From Maridesulfovibrio zosterae DSM 11974 (lineage in GTDB: Bacteria; Desulfobacterota; Desulfovibrionia; Desulfovibrionales; Desulfovibrionaceae): a stretch of 64,000 nucleotides of DNA. The translations under genes were made by a program, and so were the position numbers. The stretch lies in contig NZ_KE384342.1 in the NCBI RefSeq assembly GCF_000425265.1, positions 275,528 to 339,527 of the forward strand, in the 5' to 3' direction. Shown here piece by piece: positions 25,873-33,286 of the stretch (position 1 is the first letter of the stretch; each line of letters opens with the position of its first letter). The notes beneath the pieces were generated by a model. It was not told the origin of the DNA. It did not search any database and worked only from the letters and a program-made list of their open reading frames with translations.

Positions 25873-26802
25873 ATGCAGATATTAGTTTCCGGTTCACTTG
25901 CTTATGATAGAATTATGAGTTTTCCTGGTAGTTTTGCTGATCATATTCTTCCTGATAAAATTCACATGCTTAACGTTTGTTTTCTGGTAGATGGTCTTGA
26001 TGAAAGATTTGGCGGGACAGCTGGAAACATTGCTTATGCTCTTTCAATGCTCAGTGAAAAGACCGTAATTCTCGGTACAGGCGGAAAGGATTTTGATGGA
26101 TATGAGAAATGGCTGGATAAGAATAATATCACTCGTGAAGGTATTAAAAGAATTAATGATGAGTTCACCGCCGGTGCATATATCACTACAGATAAGTCTG
26201 ATAATCAGATTACCGGATTCAATCCCGGTGCAATGAAATATTCTTGTGATTATGATTTTTCTGCAGTTGATGCTAAAGATTCTTTAGCTATTGTATCTCC
26301 AGGTAATCTGGACGATATGCAGAATTTCCCTAAAATATATCGTGAAAAAGGTCTTCCTTACATTTATGATCCAGGCCAGAATATTCCTGCTTTCAGCGGT
26401 GAACAGCTTCTTGAAATGATTGGTGGCTGTAAGATTCTTGTTTCTAATGACTACGAACTTGAAATGATTATGAAATCTACAGGTAAGACTCGCGATGAAC
26501 TCATGGAAATTTGTGAGTCTATCATTGTTACCCTCGGTGAAAATGGTTGTCTTGTAGTTGAGAAGAGTGGCGAGACTGCTGTACCTGCTGCTAAGGCTGT
26601 TACTGTAGAAGATCCTACCGGAGCTGGAGATGCTTTTCGTGCAGGACTGATTAAGGGACTTGCAATGGGTAAAAACCTTGTTGAATCAGCTCATGTGGGG
26701 GCTGTCAGTGCAGTTTACTGTGTTGAGCAGCTTGGAACTCAGGAGCATTCCTATACTGAAGAAGAATTTTGGACTCGTTACGAAGATAATTTTGGTAACT
26801 AG
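25873..26802 (+). CDS. PfkB-family carbohydrate/nucleoside kinase (adenosine kinase-like)
   Basis: 309-residue ribokinase-fold kinase. It shows the substrate-side GGTAGNIAYALSML (about 45-58) and the ATP-site anion hole DPTGAGDAFRAGL (about 249-261), with the catalytic Asp in GAGD. FLVDGLDERFGGTAGN and VSNDYELEMI resemble bacterial adenosine kinases of the PfkB family, but the substrate cannot be fixed by eye. It has its own promoter and strong terminator, so it is monocistronic. An adenosine role would fit the methylthioadenosine/adenine salvage genes at 42-45 kb. Confidence 0.87.
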   Translation: MQILVSGSLAYDRIMSFPGSFADHILPDKIHMLNVCFLVDGLDERFGGTAGNIAYALSMLSEKTVILGTGGKDFDGYEKWLDKNNITREGIKRINDEFTAGAYITTDKSDNQITGFNPGAMKYSCDYDFSAVDAKDSLAIVSPGNLDDMQNFPKIYREKGLPYIYDPGQNIPAFSGEQLLEMIGGCKILVSNDYELEMIMKSTGKTRDELMEICESIIVTLGENGCLVVEKSGETAVPAAKAVTVEDPTGAGDAFRAGLIKGLAMGKNLVESAHVGAVSAVYCVEQLGTQEHSYTEEEFWTRYEDNFGN

Positions 26803-26883
26803 CGTAAATATGGTACTTAAAAAGATTTAGATTTTTTTCTACGTTATTTTAAGTCTATTTGAATTGTTATTAAAAAAAGCATG

Positions 26884-26927
26884 AAAAAAAGGCGGTTGTG
26901 ATCTCAAATCACAACCGCCTTTTTTTA
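26884..26927 (+). terminator. Strong intrinsic terminator of the PfkB gene
   Basis: AGGCGGTTGTGAT pairs perfectly with ATCACAACCGCCT around a 5-base loop, flanked by A7 and T7. Confidence 0.93.
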
Positions 26928-27126
26928 TTTGTTACATGAGAAGCTTTTTTTGATTAAACTCGTGGCTTTCGTCGTTGTTTAATATATATTTTATACAGGA
27001 ATTGTTTTGGACAGTGACAGAGATACCAAGTCTACGTGTAATATATTTGGGGGATTAAAGGTAATATTTCACTTCATGGCACTGAATATCTGCCAAAAGC
27101 TTTGATAATGAGTTTGGAGGATAGCA
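26928..27126 (+). other. Intergenic leader upstream of the APH-fold kinase
   Basis: Together with the preceding terminator this is the only gene-free stretch over 300 bases in the window (26803-27126). It is AT-rich. A weak -35/-10 pair, GTGACA (about 27014) and TAATAT (about 27039), could serve the kinase gene, and TTGGAGGA just before ATG 27127 is its ribosome site. I see no tRNA, riboswitch or small ORF with a ribosome site. Confidence 0.35.
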
Positions 27127-28209
27127 ATGGTTGAGATCACAACGCGAATGATTGAGCAATATTTGAAGGTGGCTTTCGGTTCAAAAACAGTTCTTATTGA
27201 TTATGGTGATATAGGATCACTCGATAAGCAGGGTATGAAAGGTTTCGGGTACGGTAAACCGCTCCTTGTCAGGTTTTCTGTGGGTAAAGATGAGCTGGAG
27301 ACGGTTATTTCTATCATGAAAGGTGATAATTATGGTCATCAGTTTTATTGGGACAGGGCAGCTATTCTAATGTTTCAGCATGAGACTTCTGCAAGACTTT
27401 CCCGTCATGTGAAACCTATGGGAATAGGGTATATAAATAATTCCGGGGAGATGATTCCGCTCAATGAGCCTAAAGAATTTTTCATTTTGAATGAAAAACT
27501 GGAGGGCTACGATTATTTTCATGATCTTGAACGTATTCGCAAAGGTAAATTTTTAAAGCAGGATCAGGAAAATGCTGCGAATATGGCGAAATGGTTGGCT
27601 GAAATTCATTCTGTACGCAAAGATGACAGTCATCTTTATATGCGTCGTGTCAGAGACCTGATCGGTTCGAGTGAATGTATTATGGGGCTGATTGATGAAG
27701 CTTTCAATCATCCATGTGAATTCTTTTATAGAGATCAATTTATAAATCTTGAGAAACGTCTTATTGACTGGCGGTGGAAACTTTCAAATTATACCCACAG
27801 GCTATGTGCAGTTCACGGAGATTTCCATCCATGGAATGTGCTGATAAGTGATTCTGGAGAATTTAGTGTTCTTGATCGAAGCCGTGGGGAATGGGGTGAG
27901 GCTGCCGGAGATCTAAGCTGTATGGCTACCAATTACATCTTATTCGGGCTATATGATGGAGACAACTTCTCAGAATCTTTCAAAACCCTCTACATGACTT
28001 TTTTTGACAAATATCTGGAGCTTACTGGAGACACAAATATTCTTAAAGTCTTAGCTCCTTTTTTTGTGTTCAGGGGATTGGTAGTTGCTTCACCGGTCTG
28101 GTATCCTGACCATCCGGTTGAAGTGCGCAACAAGCTTTTATGCTTTATTGAAAATGTACTTGAGGATGAGGTTTTTGATTATGCCAACTTTGAACGGTAT
28201 ATGTGTTAA
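27127..28209 (+). CDS. Aminoglycoside phosphotransferase-fold kinase family protein
   Basis: 360 residues. The catalytic loop CAVHGDFHPWNVLIS (about 226-240) and the metal-binding LDRSRGEWGEAAGDLSCM (DFG-like position) identify the APH/choline-kinase fold. The N-terminal lobe is less typical. LDRSR in place of the usual DFD/DWE may alter metal binding. The substrate is unknown; antibiotic resistance should not be assumed. The 3' end overlaps the APS-kinase-like gene by 29 bases, suggesting a two-enzyme unit. Confidence 0.82.
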   Translation: MVEITTRMIEQYLKVAFGSKTVLIDYGDIGSLDKQGMKGFGYGKPLLVRFSVGKDELETVISIMKGDNYGHQFYWDRAAILMFQHETSARLSRHVKPMGIGYINNSGEMIPLNEPKEFFILNEKLEGYDYFHDLERIRKGKFLKQDQENAANMAKWLAEIHSVRKDDSHLYMRRVRDLIGSSECIMGLIDEAFNHPCEFFYRDQFINLEKRLIDWRWKLSNYTHRLCAVHGDFHPWNVLISDSGEFSVLDRSRGEWGEAAGDLSCMATNYILFGLYDGDNFSESFKTLYMTFFDKYLELTGDTNILKVLAPFFVFRGLVVASPVWYPDHPVEVRNKLLCFIENVLEDEVFDYANFERYMC

Positions 28210-28789
28210 TAGAAACTGGGCGGTTTGGGTGACAGGATTACCTGGTTGCGGCAAAAGTACCTTAGCAGCAATGCTTTATGAGAAACTCCGCGATGATGGG
28301 CTCAAGATCGTTAAATTATGCATGGATGAGAGACGAAAGTTTTATATTCCTAATCCCGAATATACTTGTCATGAACGTCAGCAGGCATATACTCTTTTCG
28401 TTGAAGATGCCGTTTCTATTATGGAGTCTGGGCGATGTGTCATAATGGATGGAACTGCACATGAGAAATGTTGGCGTCAATATGCCCGAGATAAGATAGA
28501 GTTTTTTGCAGAAATATACTTGCAGTGTCCCGTTAATATGGCCATGAAACGTGAATCAGGTCGGCAGCAGGGACTGGTTATGGCAAAGCTCTATGAAAAG
28601 GCTTTGGAACGGCAGCTTTCGGGCCGTGAATATGAAGGGCTTGGTGAAGTTATCGGTGTTGATGTACCTTTTGAGGAAGATAAAAATGCTGAATGCATTG
28701 TTGATACATCAAATATCGCACCTGATGACGTTTTAGAAGTTGTTATAAATTGCTTGCAAAAGTGGCGTAAAATGCATGGCATATGCTGA
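28181..28789 (+). CDS. Adenylylsulfate kinase-like P-loop kinase
   Basis: 202 residues starting at ATG 28181, 9 bases after GAGG and inside the end of the APH gene. An earlier ATG at 28085 would add 32 residues from the neighbour's reading frame. Walker A is GLPGCGKST (about 16-24). The APS-kinase-type order continues with DERRKFY, GRCVIMDGTAHEKCWRQYARD and IYLQCPV. The lid and APS-binding residues differ from true CysC, and dissimilatory sulfate reducers do not need PAPS for respiration. It may therefore phosphorylate another small molecule with the APH-fold partner. Confidence 0.78.
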   Translation: MPTLNGICVNRNWAVWVTGLPGCGKSTLAAMLYEKLRDDGLKIVKLCMDERRKFYIPNPEYTCHERQQAYTLFVEDAVSIMESGRCVIMDGTAHEKCWRQYARDKIEFFAEIYLQCPVNMAMKRESGRQQGLVMAKLYEKALERQLSGREYEGLGEVIGVDVPFEEDKNAECIVDTSNIAPDDVLEVVINCLQKWRKMHGIC

Positions 28790-28856
28790 TTTTTATTTGA
28801 AAATGTTTTAAAGATATTCCAGTTACCAAATGATAACCAATAAGAAGGTGCTTGCT

Positions 28857-29318
28857 GTGAAAAAAATGATTCTTTTTCTTTCTGTTGTAATTGTCATGTC
28901 TACTGTCTGTTTAGCTTTTGCTTCTGATAAAAAAAAAGATGTACGGGAACAGATTACAGATCTTTTATATGAATATAAGGATGCGTATAATCTTCGTGAT
29001 TTTAAGGCAATACGAGGATTATATGACAAGAATGCCATGATCAAGTCATTTCCTTGTAATTCAAAAGAAGAAATTCCGATCAGTAAATTTGATGAAGACC
29101 TTCCGCGCTGCTCCTCTATTTGGGTTGCAGGTTCCTTAAAGTTGAGACTTTTTCGAATTACTGAGTTCGAGCTTCTTGGAAATATGTGTAAGGCCAGAGT
29201 TTCATGGGATTACCGTGATAACAGCGGGCGTGGTAAATTCACTCCAAGTTTTGAATTTATAAAGGTTGATGGTAAGTGGAAAATATCAAGGGAAATATAT
29301 GGCCGTAAGGTTAAATAA
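28857..29318 (+). CDS. Exported NTF2-like/SnoaL-like protein of unknown function
   Basis: About 153 residues from GTG 28857, which lies 8 bases after AGAAGG; ATG 28830 upstream has no ribosome site. A signal peptide (KKMILFLSVVIVMSTVCLAFA) is followed by a cone-shaped NTF2-like layout: an N-terminal helix pair (VREQITDLLYEYKDAYNLRDFKAIRGLY), then strands ending in FEFIKVDGKWKISREIY, a signature of the fold. No catalytic residues can be named. It follows the APS-kinase-like gene by 67 bases and ends at a terminator. Confidence 0.65.
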   Translation: MKKMILFLSVVIVMSTVCLAFASDKKKDVREQITDLLYEYKDAYNLRDFKAIRGLYDKNAMIKSFPCNSKEEIPISKFDEDLPRCSSIWVAGSLKLRLFRITEFELLGNMCKARVSWDYRDNSGRGKFTPSFEFIKVDGKWKISREIYGRKVK

Positions 29319-29375
29319 TATTTGCCAGAGATTTCGCTTTAGTGTGATAGCAACTGGCTGTAAAAATATTTAATA

Positions 29376-29410
29376 AAAAAGCCCGCACAGATTAACTGAG
29401 CGGGCTTTTC
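29376..29410. terminator. Bidirectional terminator between the NTF2-like gene and dapA
   Basis: GCCCGC-A-CAG pairs with CTG-A-GCGGGC around ATTAA, with A6 before and T4 after. It serves both converging transcripts. Confidence 0.85.
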
Positions 29411-29428
29411 AAGTTTATTCAGTATTAA

Positions 29429-30307
29429 TTATACCAAGTTGCACTTGCTGAGTGTTGCTTTAAGTGTTGCTTCACTTTCAGGCATAAGCGGTACCAGCGG
29501 CAGTCTAAAAGATGTTTCGAGCTTACCCATCATTCCCAGTGCAGTTTTGACTGGAATAGGGTTTGTTTCCACAAACATAACTCTGTTTAAAGGCTGCATT
29601 TTAAAGTGCAGTTCCTGAGCTTTCTTTATTTCGCCTGCTTTGAAAGCTGCACACATGTCAGCCATCATTTTAGGAGCAATATTAGATACAACTGATATTA
29701 CGCCACATCCACCCAATGAGAGAAGTGGAAGCACAGTGAAATCATCACCTGAAAAGACACTAAAGTCTTCAGGGCATTGTTCAATTACATCAGAAACTTG
29801 ACTAAGATTACCTGTAGCTTCTTTAACACCAATGACATCAGAAACTTCATTGGCAATCATGGCAATGGTTTCAGGCATGGCGTTAAGGCCTGTTCGACCC
29901 GGAACATTATACAGAATAAAAGGCATAGAAGCTTCTTTAGACAATGCCTTAAAATGCGCGAGCAATCCTGCCGGTGTCGGTTTATTGTAATAGGGAGTAA
30001 TCTGGAGGGCAGCATCAGCTCCTGCTTCTTTAGCAAGCAGTGTCAGGTTTACGGCTTCTTTAGTATTGTTTGAACCCGCACCGGCAATGACCGGGACACG
30101 TCCCTTGGCCTGCTCGACACAGATTCTTATAACCTCACCTTGTTCCTCATGGGTCATTGTTGCCGCTTCTCCGGTCGTTCCGCATGGAACAAGACCATCG
30201 ATTCCCTGTTCAATCTGCCATTCGATCAGTTCACGGTATGCGTCCTGATCAATCTCTCCATTTTTGAATGGAGTGACAAGAGCAGTATATGCTCCTTGGA
30301 AAGTCAT
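29429..30307 (-). CDS. dapA: 4-hydroxy-tetrahydrodipicolinate synthase
   Basis: Condenses pyruvate with aspartate semialdehyde in the lysine and diaminopimelate pathway. 292 residues from the ATG at 30307, preceded by CGGAGG; the open frame extends 16 codons further upstream without support. Key residues: GTTGEAATM substrate loop (about 43-51), Tyr in ILYNVPGRTG and the Schiff-base Lys in IGVKEATGN (about 161). It lies 25 bases downstream of the selenoprotein gene and is probably co-transcribed with it. Confidence 0.96.
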   Translation of the reverse strand: MTFQGAYTALVTPFKNGEIDQDAYRELIEWQIEQGIDGLVPCGTTGEAATMTHEEQGEVIRICVEQAKGRVPVIAGAGSNNTKEAVNLTLLAKEAGADAALQITPYYNKPTPAGLLAHFKALSKEASMPFILYNVPGRTGLNAMPETIAMIANEVSDVIGVKEATGNLSQVSDVIEQCPEDFSVFSGDDFTVLPLLSLGGCGVISVVSNIAPKMMADMCAAFKAGEIKKAQELHFKMQPLNRVMFVETNPIPVKTALGMMGKLETSFRLPLVPLMPESEATLKATLSKCNLV

Positions 30308-30332
30308 TTCTTTTCCTCCGAAAGTTAACCTA

Positions 30333-31223
30333 TTACTTTTCGTCCTCAATACCATTCAACAGTTCTGCAACAGCAGGAGCTTCACGAGTATTCTGCTTTA
30401 GTGTCTGCAAGAACCATTTTATATTTCCTCCGGAAGTCCATTTGAAATTTTCATTTCTTTCCGGAAATTGGAACACGTCAATTCTATTAACTGCTTTTCC
30501 GGTTGGGTAGCTGCGGACCCACAAGGTCTTACCGTTTGCAGCAATATTGCCGGTCATTCCCGGGCCGTCTCCACTCCCAAGAAGTATATCAGGGGGAGTT
30601 TCAGACATTTCAGGTGAAGTAAGCAATTTTTTCTCTCTTATATATCCCCAAGAACTCATAGCAATAACAATATCTGCCTTGCTTCTGTTTTCTTTAAAAA
30701 CAGTCCTGCAATTGTTTAGCAGATCTTCCGGTATCTTGTCAGATCCTCTTTCCAGATATGGAAGAATTACTATTCTTACGTGCTTACCATTTTTTAAGGA
30801 TTTGCTTACTACTTTAATCTTTTCGCAGTTTATCCAATTTTGCGGAATTCCTGATGGACCTTGTTGCAAGAATTGAAATTCTGCAGGGCTTAATATCCCT
30901 AAATCATAATCGAGAAATTTAAAAGCTTCAGCTACAGCATCCCTTTTTTTATCAGGTATTGAGTCGCCTGAAGTTGGAAGGAATTCATAAGCACCACCAA
31001 GCAGAAGCACATCGTGCTTCGTCACTGTCTTTAAATCCTGAAGATATCCGGCCCGCCGGGCCAGTCCGCCAATGGTCTTGTGTCCTCAGGTTGGACAAGG
31101 GTTTACTGTCCCAAACGTATTCGCAGTGTTTGCGATAGACAATAGTACATCCTTGCCAGCAGAAGCACAAACCGGCGCTCCAATGCTGGCAAGGATAAGA
31201 AAAGCAAATATAAAAAGGCGCAT
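30333..31223 (-). CDS. UshA-like selenoprotein (in-frame TGA read as selenocysteine)
   Basis: Read from ATG 31223 with the TGA at 31086-31088 as Sec, the product is 296 residues. It has a signal peptide (MRLFIFAFLILASIGAPVCASA), then VNPCPT-Sec46-GHKTIGGLARRA and KHDVLLLGGAYEFLP. The GGLARRA...LLL order matches the N-terminal metallophosphoesterase half of UshA/5'-nucleotidases. The usual metal ligands (DxH, GNHE) are replaced (NTAN, SPAE), and a CPxU redox pair has been gained. NCBI names such proteins UshA-like (seleno)protein family, as far as I recall. The ATG overlaps the stop of the HU gene (TAATG). Automatic callers would cut the gene to a signal-less fragment starting at GTG 31025. 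The periplasmic redox function is inferred. Confidence 0.85.
31048..31088 (-). promoter_or_regulatory. Selenocysteine codon with bacterial SECIS hairpin
   Basis: The recoded TGA is at 31086-31088. Downstream on the minus strand, CTGGCCC pairs with GGGCCGG around a GGC loop (31048-31064), a 7-bp GC-rich stem in otherwise AT-rich DNA. The loop begins with G 29 nt after the UGA, inside the 16-37 nt window usual for bacterial SECIS elements read by SelB. Confidence 0.75.
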
Positions 31224-31498
31224 TAAGCGTTCAAATATTCCTTGAGCTCTTTACCGGGGCGGAAAAATGGTAATTTTTTAGGGGTAACAGATACTACATC
31301 GCCGGTTTTAGGGTTACGGCCTGTGTATCCTTTGTATTCTTTCATTTTGAAGCTTCCGAATCCTCGAATTTCAACACGGTCACCGCGGACTAATGCTTCT
31401 TTGATTGCATCAACAAATGCATCAACTATTTCAGCCGATTCGTCCACATGGAGCCCTTTTTCTTCCGCAAGGCTTTTAATCAGTTCACTCTTGTTCAT
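31223..31498 (-). CDS. HU/IHF-family DNA-binding protein
   Basis: 91 residues from ATG 31498 (GGGAG 6 bases upstream; six more codons are open but unsupported). MNKSELIKSLAEEKG and the RGFGSFKMKEYKGYTGRNPKTGD arm, then FRPGKELKEYL, are standard HU. It is a nucleoid-associated DNA-bending protein. The window has a second, diverged copy at 47989-48261. Its stop shares a base with the selenoprotein start. Confidence 0.94.
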   Translation of the reverse strand: MNKSELIKSLAEEKGLHVDESAEIVDAFVDAIKEALVRGDRVEIRGFGSFKMKEYKGYTGRNPKTGDVVSVTPKKLPFFRPGKELKEYLNA

Positions 31499-31593
31499 TC
31501 TTTTCTCCCACGTCATTTTTGGTGTGGCAAGCTAAAGTTTCTACCGTTACTAGTACAACCATGCCGAAAAGTTACCCTTTTCGTCAAGCATAA

Positions 31594-32418
31594 TTAGTCG
31601 GCAAGTGTCGGAAATTTTTTGATGACAGGTCTTTCAGATAATTTACTCATGTTATCCATGCGAATTCTTTGAATTTTAACTGCGATATTTAAAATGTCAC
31701 GGCTTGCATCAGATTTGGGAGCAAACTTAATAAAAGGTATCTGTCTCCGTACAGCTTCAGTCACTGATGGATCATAACGTACAAAACCCATATTATTCAA
31801 CTTAATATTCAGAAATTTTTCGCATGCCATATTTAGTCTGTCAAAAGTGCTTTTTGCATCTTTTGCGTTCGTCGCCTGATTGACTATAATATTAAAGTCG
31901 CTGACGTTGTGTTGTGAGTGCAACACCTTGATAAGTGCATAGCTGTCAGTCAAAGAAGTCGGTTCAGGAGTTATCACTACAATTCGCATTTGAGTCATAG
32001 CTGCAAACGAAATTACTGTTCCGTTAATTCCTGCACCGAGGTCAAGAACCAGAAACTGATATTTTCCTACTAGGTCGGTAAGTTTGCTGAAGAGCATTTC
32101 CTGCATGTCTTCATCCATATCAACCAGTTCCGGTACGCCGGAGGCTGCCGGAAGAATGTCAAATTTTTTGCCTTTTTCAATAGGAATAACAATATCTGAC
32201 GGTTTAGCTCCGCTAATAAATAAATCCTGCATATTACTTTCTGGAGAAATTCCGAGCAGTACGTCCAGATTTGCAAGACCCAGGTCACAGTCCATAAGAA
32301 GAAGGCTGTTTCCTCCGGTATTCAGGGCGTAGGACAGGTTTAAGGAAAGGTTTGTTTTTCCTACTCCACCTTTACCACTCATAATTGCAAGGCTCATTGT
32401 TTTGTTGGCATTGATCAT
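31594..32418 (-). CDS. MinD/FlhG-like ParA-family ATPase
   Basis: 274 residues. Deviant Walker A SGKGGVGKTNLSLN (about 14-27), DCDLGLANLDVLLG switch I, and LVLDLGAGI switch II. The absence of a ferredoxin insert and the LANLDVLLGI segment point to the FlhG/YlxH group, which sets flagellar number and placement, but no flagellar gene is adjacent. The first codon context is ATG 32418 after GGGACGGA. It lies 16 bases downstream of the diguanylate cyclase gene, so the two may be co-transcribed. Confidence 0.85.
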   Translation of the reverse strand: MINANKTMSLAIMSGKGGVGKTNLSLNLSYALNTGGNSLLLMDCDLGLANLDVLLGISPESNMQDLFISGAKPSDIVIPIEKGKKFDILPAASGVPELVDMDEDMQEMLFSKLTDLVGKYQFLVLDLGAGINGTVISFAAMTQMRIVVITPEPTSLTDSYALIKVLHSQHNVSDFNIIVNQATNAKDAKSTFDRLNMACEKFLNIKLNNMGFVRYDPSVTEAVRRQIPFIKFAPKSDASRDILNIAVKIQRIRMDNMSKLSERPVIKKFPTLAD

Positions 32419-32434
32419 GATTTAATCCGTCCCT

Positions 32435-33286
32435 TTAATTTCCCGTAAATAAAAATTTTTTTTCGTTGGCATGTACAAGGCCTTCTTTTTTTACAGCCGC
32501 ATAATCTAGGATATCAGCCGTACAGACTTGATCTTTACCTGAATTTTTGGCTTCGTATAGAGCTTTGTCAGCCTTGTCGATTAGCTCATGAATACGGGGC
32601 TCAACAATTCCTTTGTAACATACAACTCCGGCCGAGCATGTTATAGAAAATTTGTCTTTGTTGTCCGGAGTGTTGAAACTGAGTTCTCTAGTTTTTTCCA
32701 ACAATCGTTGCAGAAGTTGCTGTGCTTTAAAAATACCAACCCCTGAAAAAATAACAGCAAACTCTTCACCGCCGATACGGGCAACGAGGTCATAGCGGCG
32801 GGCGGCATGGGACAGCATTTCAGCAAAATCTATGAGCACCTCATCACCTTTGAGGTGCCCATAAGTGTCATTGATTACCTTAAAATTATCCAGATCCAGT
32901 ATGGCTAGACTCATAGGTGTCTTATTTCTATGAGAACGTTCGACCTCCTGGTCAAGAATTCTTTCAAAAACTCTGCGATTAGAAAGACCTGTAAGCGGGT
33001 CATGTTCTGTTTTATATGAGAGTTCCTGCAAAACTCCTTGCACATGGCTAAGATGTGGCGCCATGTTTTTATTAAGGGCTACTGTCAGCCAATCGTTTAG
33101 ACCATGCCTTTCTGCAAGAATTTCCCATGCCTTGAGTGTCATGCCCGGGCATAACCGTAGCACAGCTAACCCTTGCTCGCTATAATTGTCCGCGCAGGCA
33201 TCCGTTTCAGCACAGAAAAGATCTCTTACTGAGAGCAACTCGTTTAGAAGTTTGGACTCATTTTCAGCAATGTATTCAGCATTCAT
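32435..33286 (-). CDS. Diguanylate cyclase (GGDEF domain)
   Basis: 283 residues from ATG 33286, which overlaps the end of prfB by 11 bases; the longer open frame reads through prfB out of frame. The N-terminal about 110 residues have no recognised sensory domain. The GGDEF domain starts at EHDPLTGLSNRRVFE and has LDLDNFKVINDTYGH and the active site RIGGEEFAVIF. RRYD five residues before GGEEF is an inhibitory I-site, so product feedback by c-di-GMP is expected. No membrane segment, hence cytosolic. Confidence 0.92.
   Translation of the reverse strand: MNAEYIAENESKLLNELLSVRDLFCAETDACADNYSEQGLAVLRLCPGMTLKAWEILAERHGLNDWLTVALNKNMAPHLSHVQGVLQELSYKTEHDPLTGLSNRRVFERILDQEVERSHRNKTPMSLAILDLDNFKVINDTYGHLKGDEVLIDFAEMLSHAARRYDLVARIGGEEFAVIFSGVGIFKAQQLLQRLLEKTRELSFNTPDNKDKFSITCSAGVVCYKGIVEPRIHELIDKADKALYEAKNSGKDQVCTADILDYAAVKKEGLVHANEKKFLFTGN

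Noticed and set aside
27127-28209. Antibiotic resistance gene
   Set aside because: The APH fold includes many metabolic kinases; context with an APS-kinase-like gene does not indicate resistance.
30333-31025. Separate cytosolic gene starting at GTG 31025
   Set aside because: Would start inside the UshA-like domain and ignore the in-frame signal peptide and CPxU motif upstream.
30985-31170. 61-codon minus-strand frame overlapping the selenoprotein region
   Set aside because: It is in a different frame from the signal peptide and the GGLARRA motif; the Sec read-through frame explains the region.
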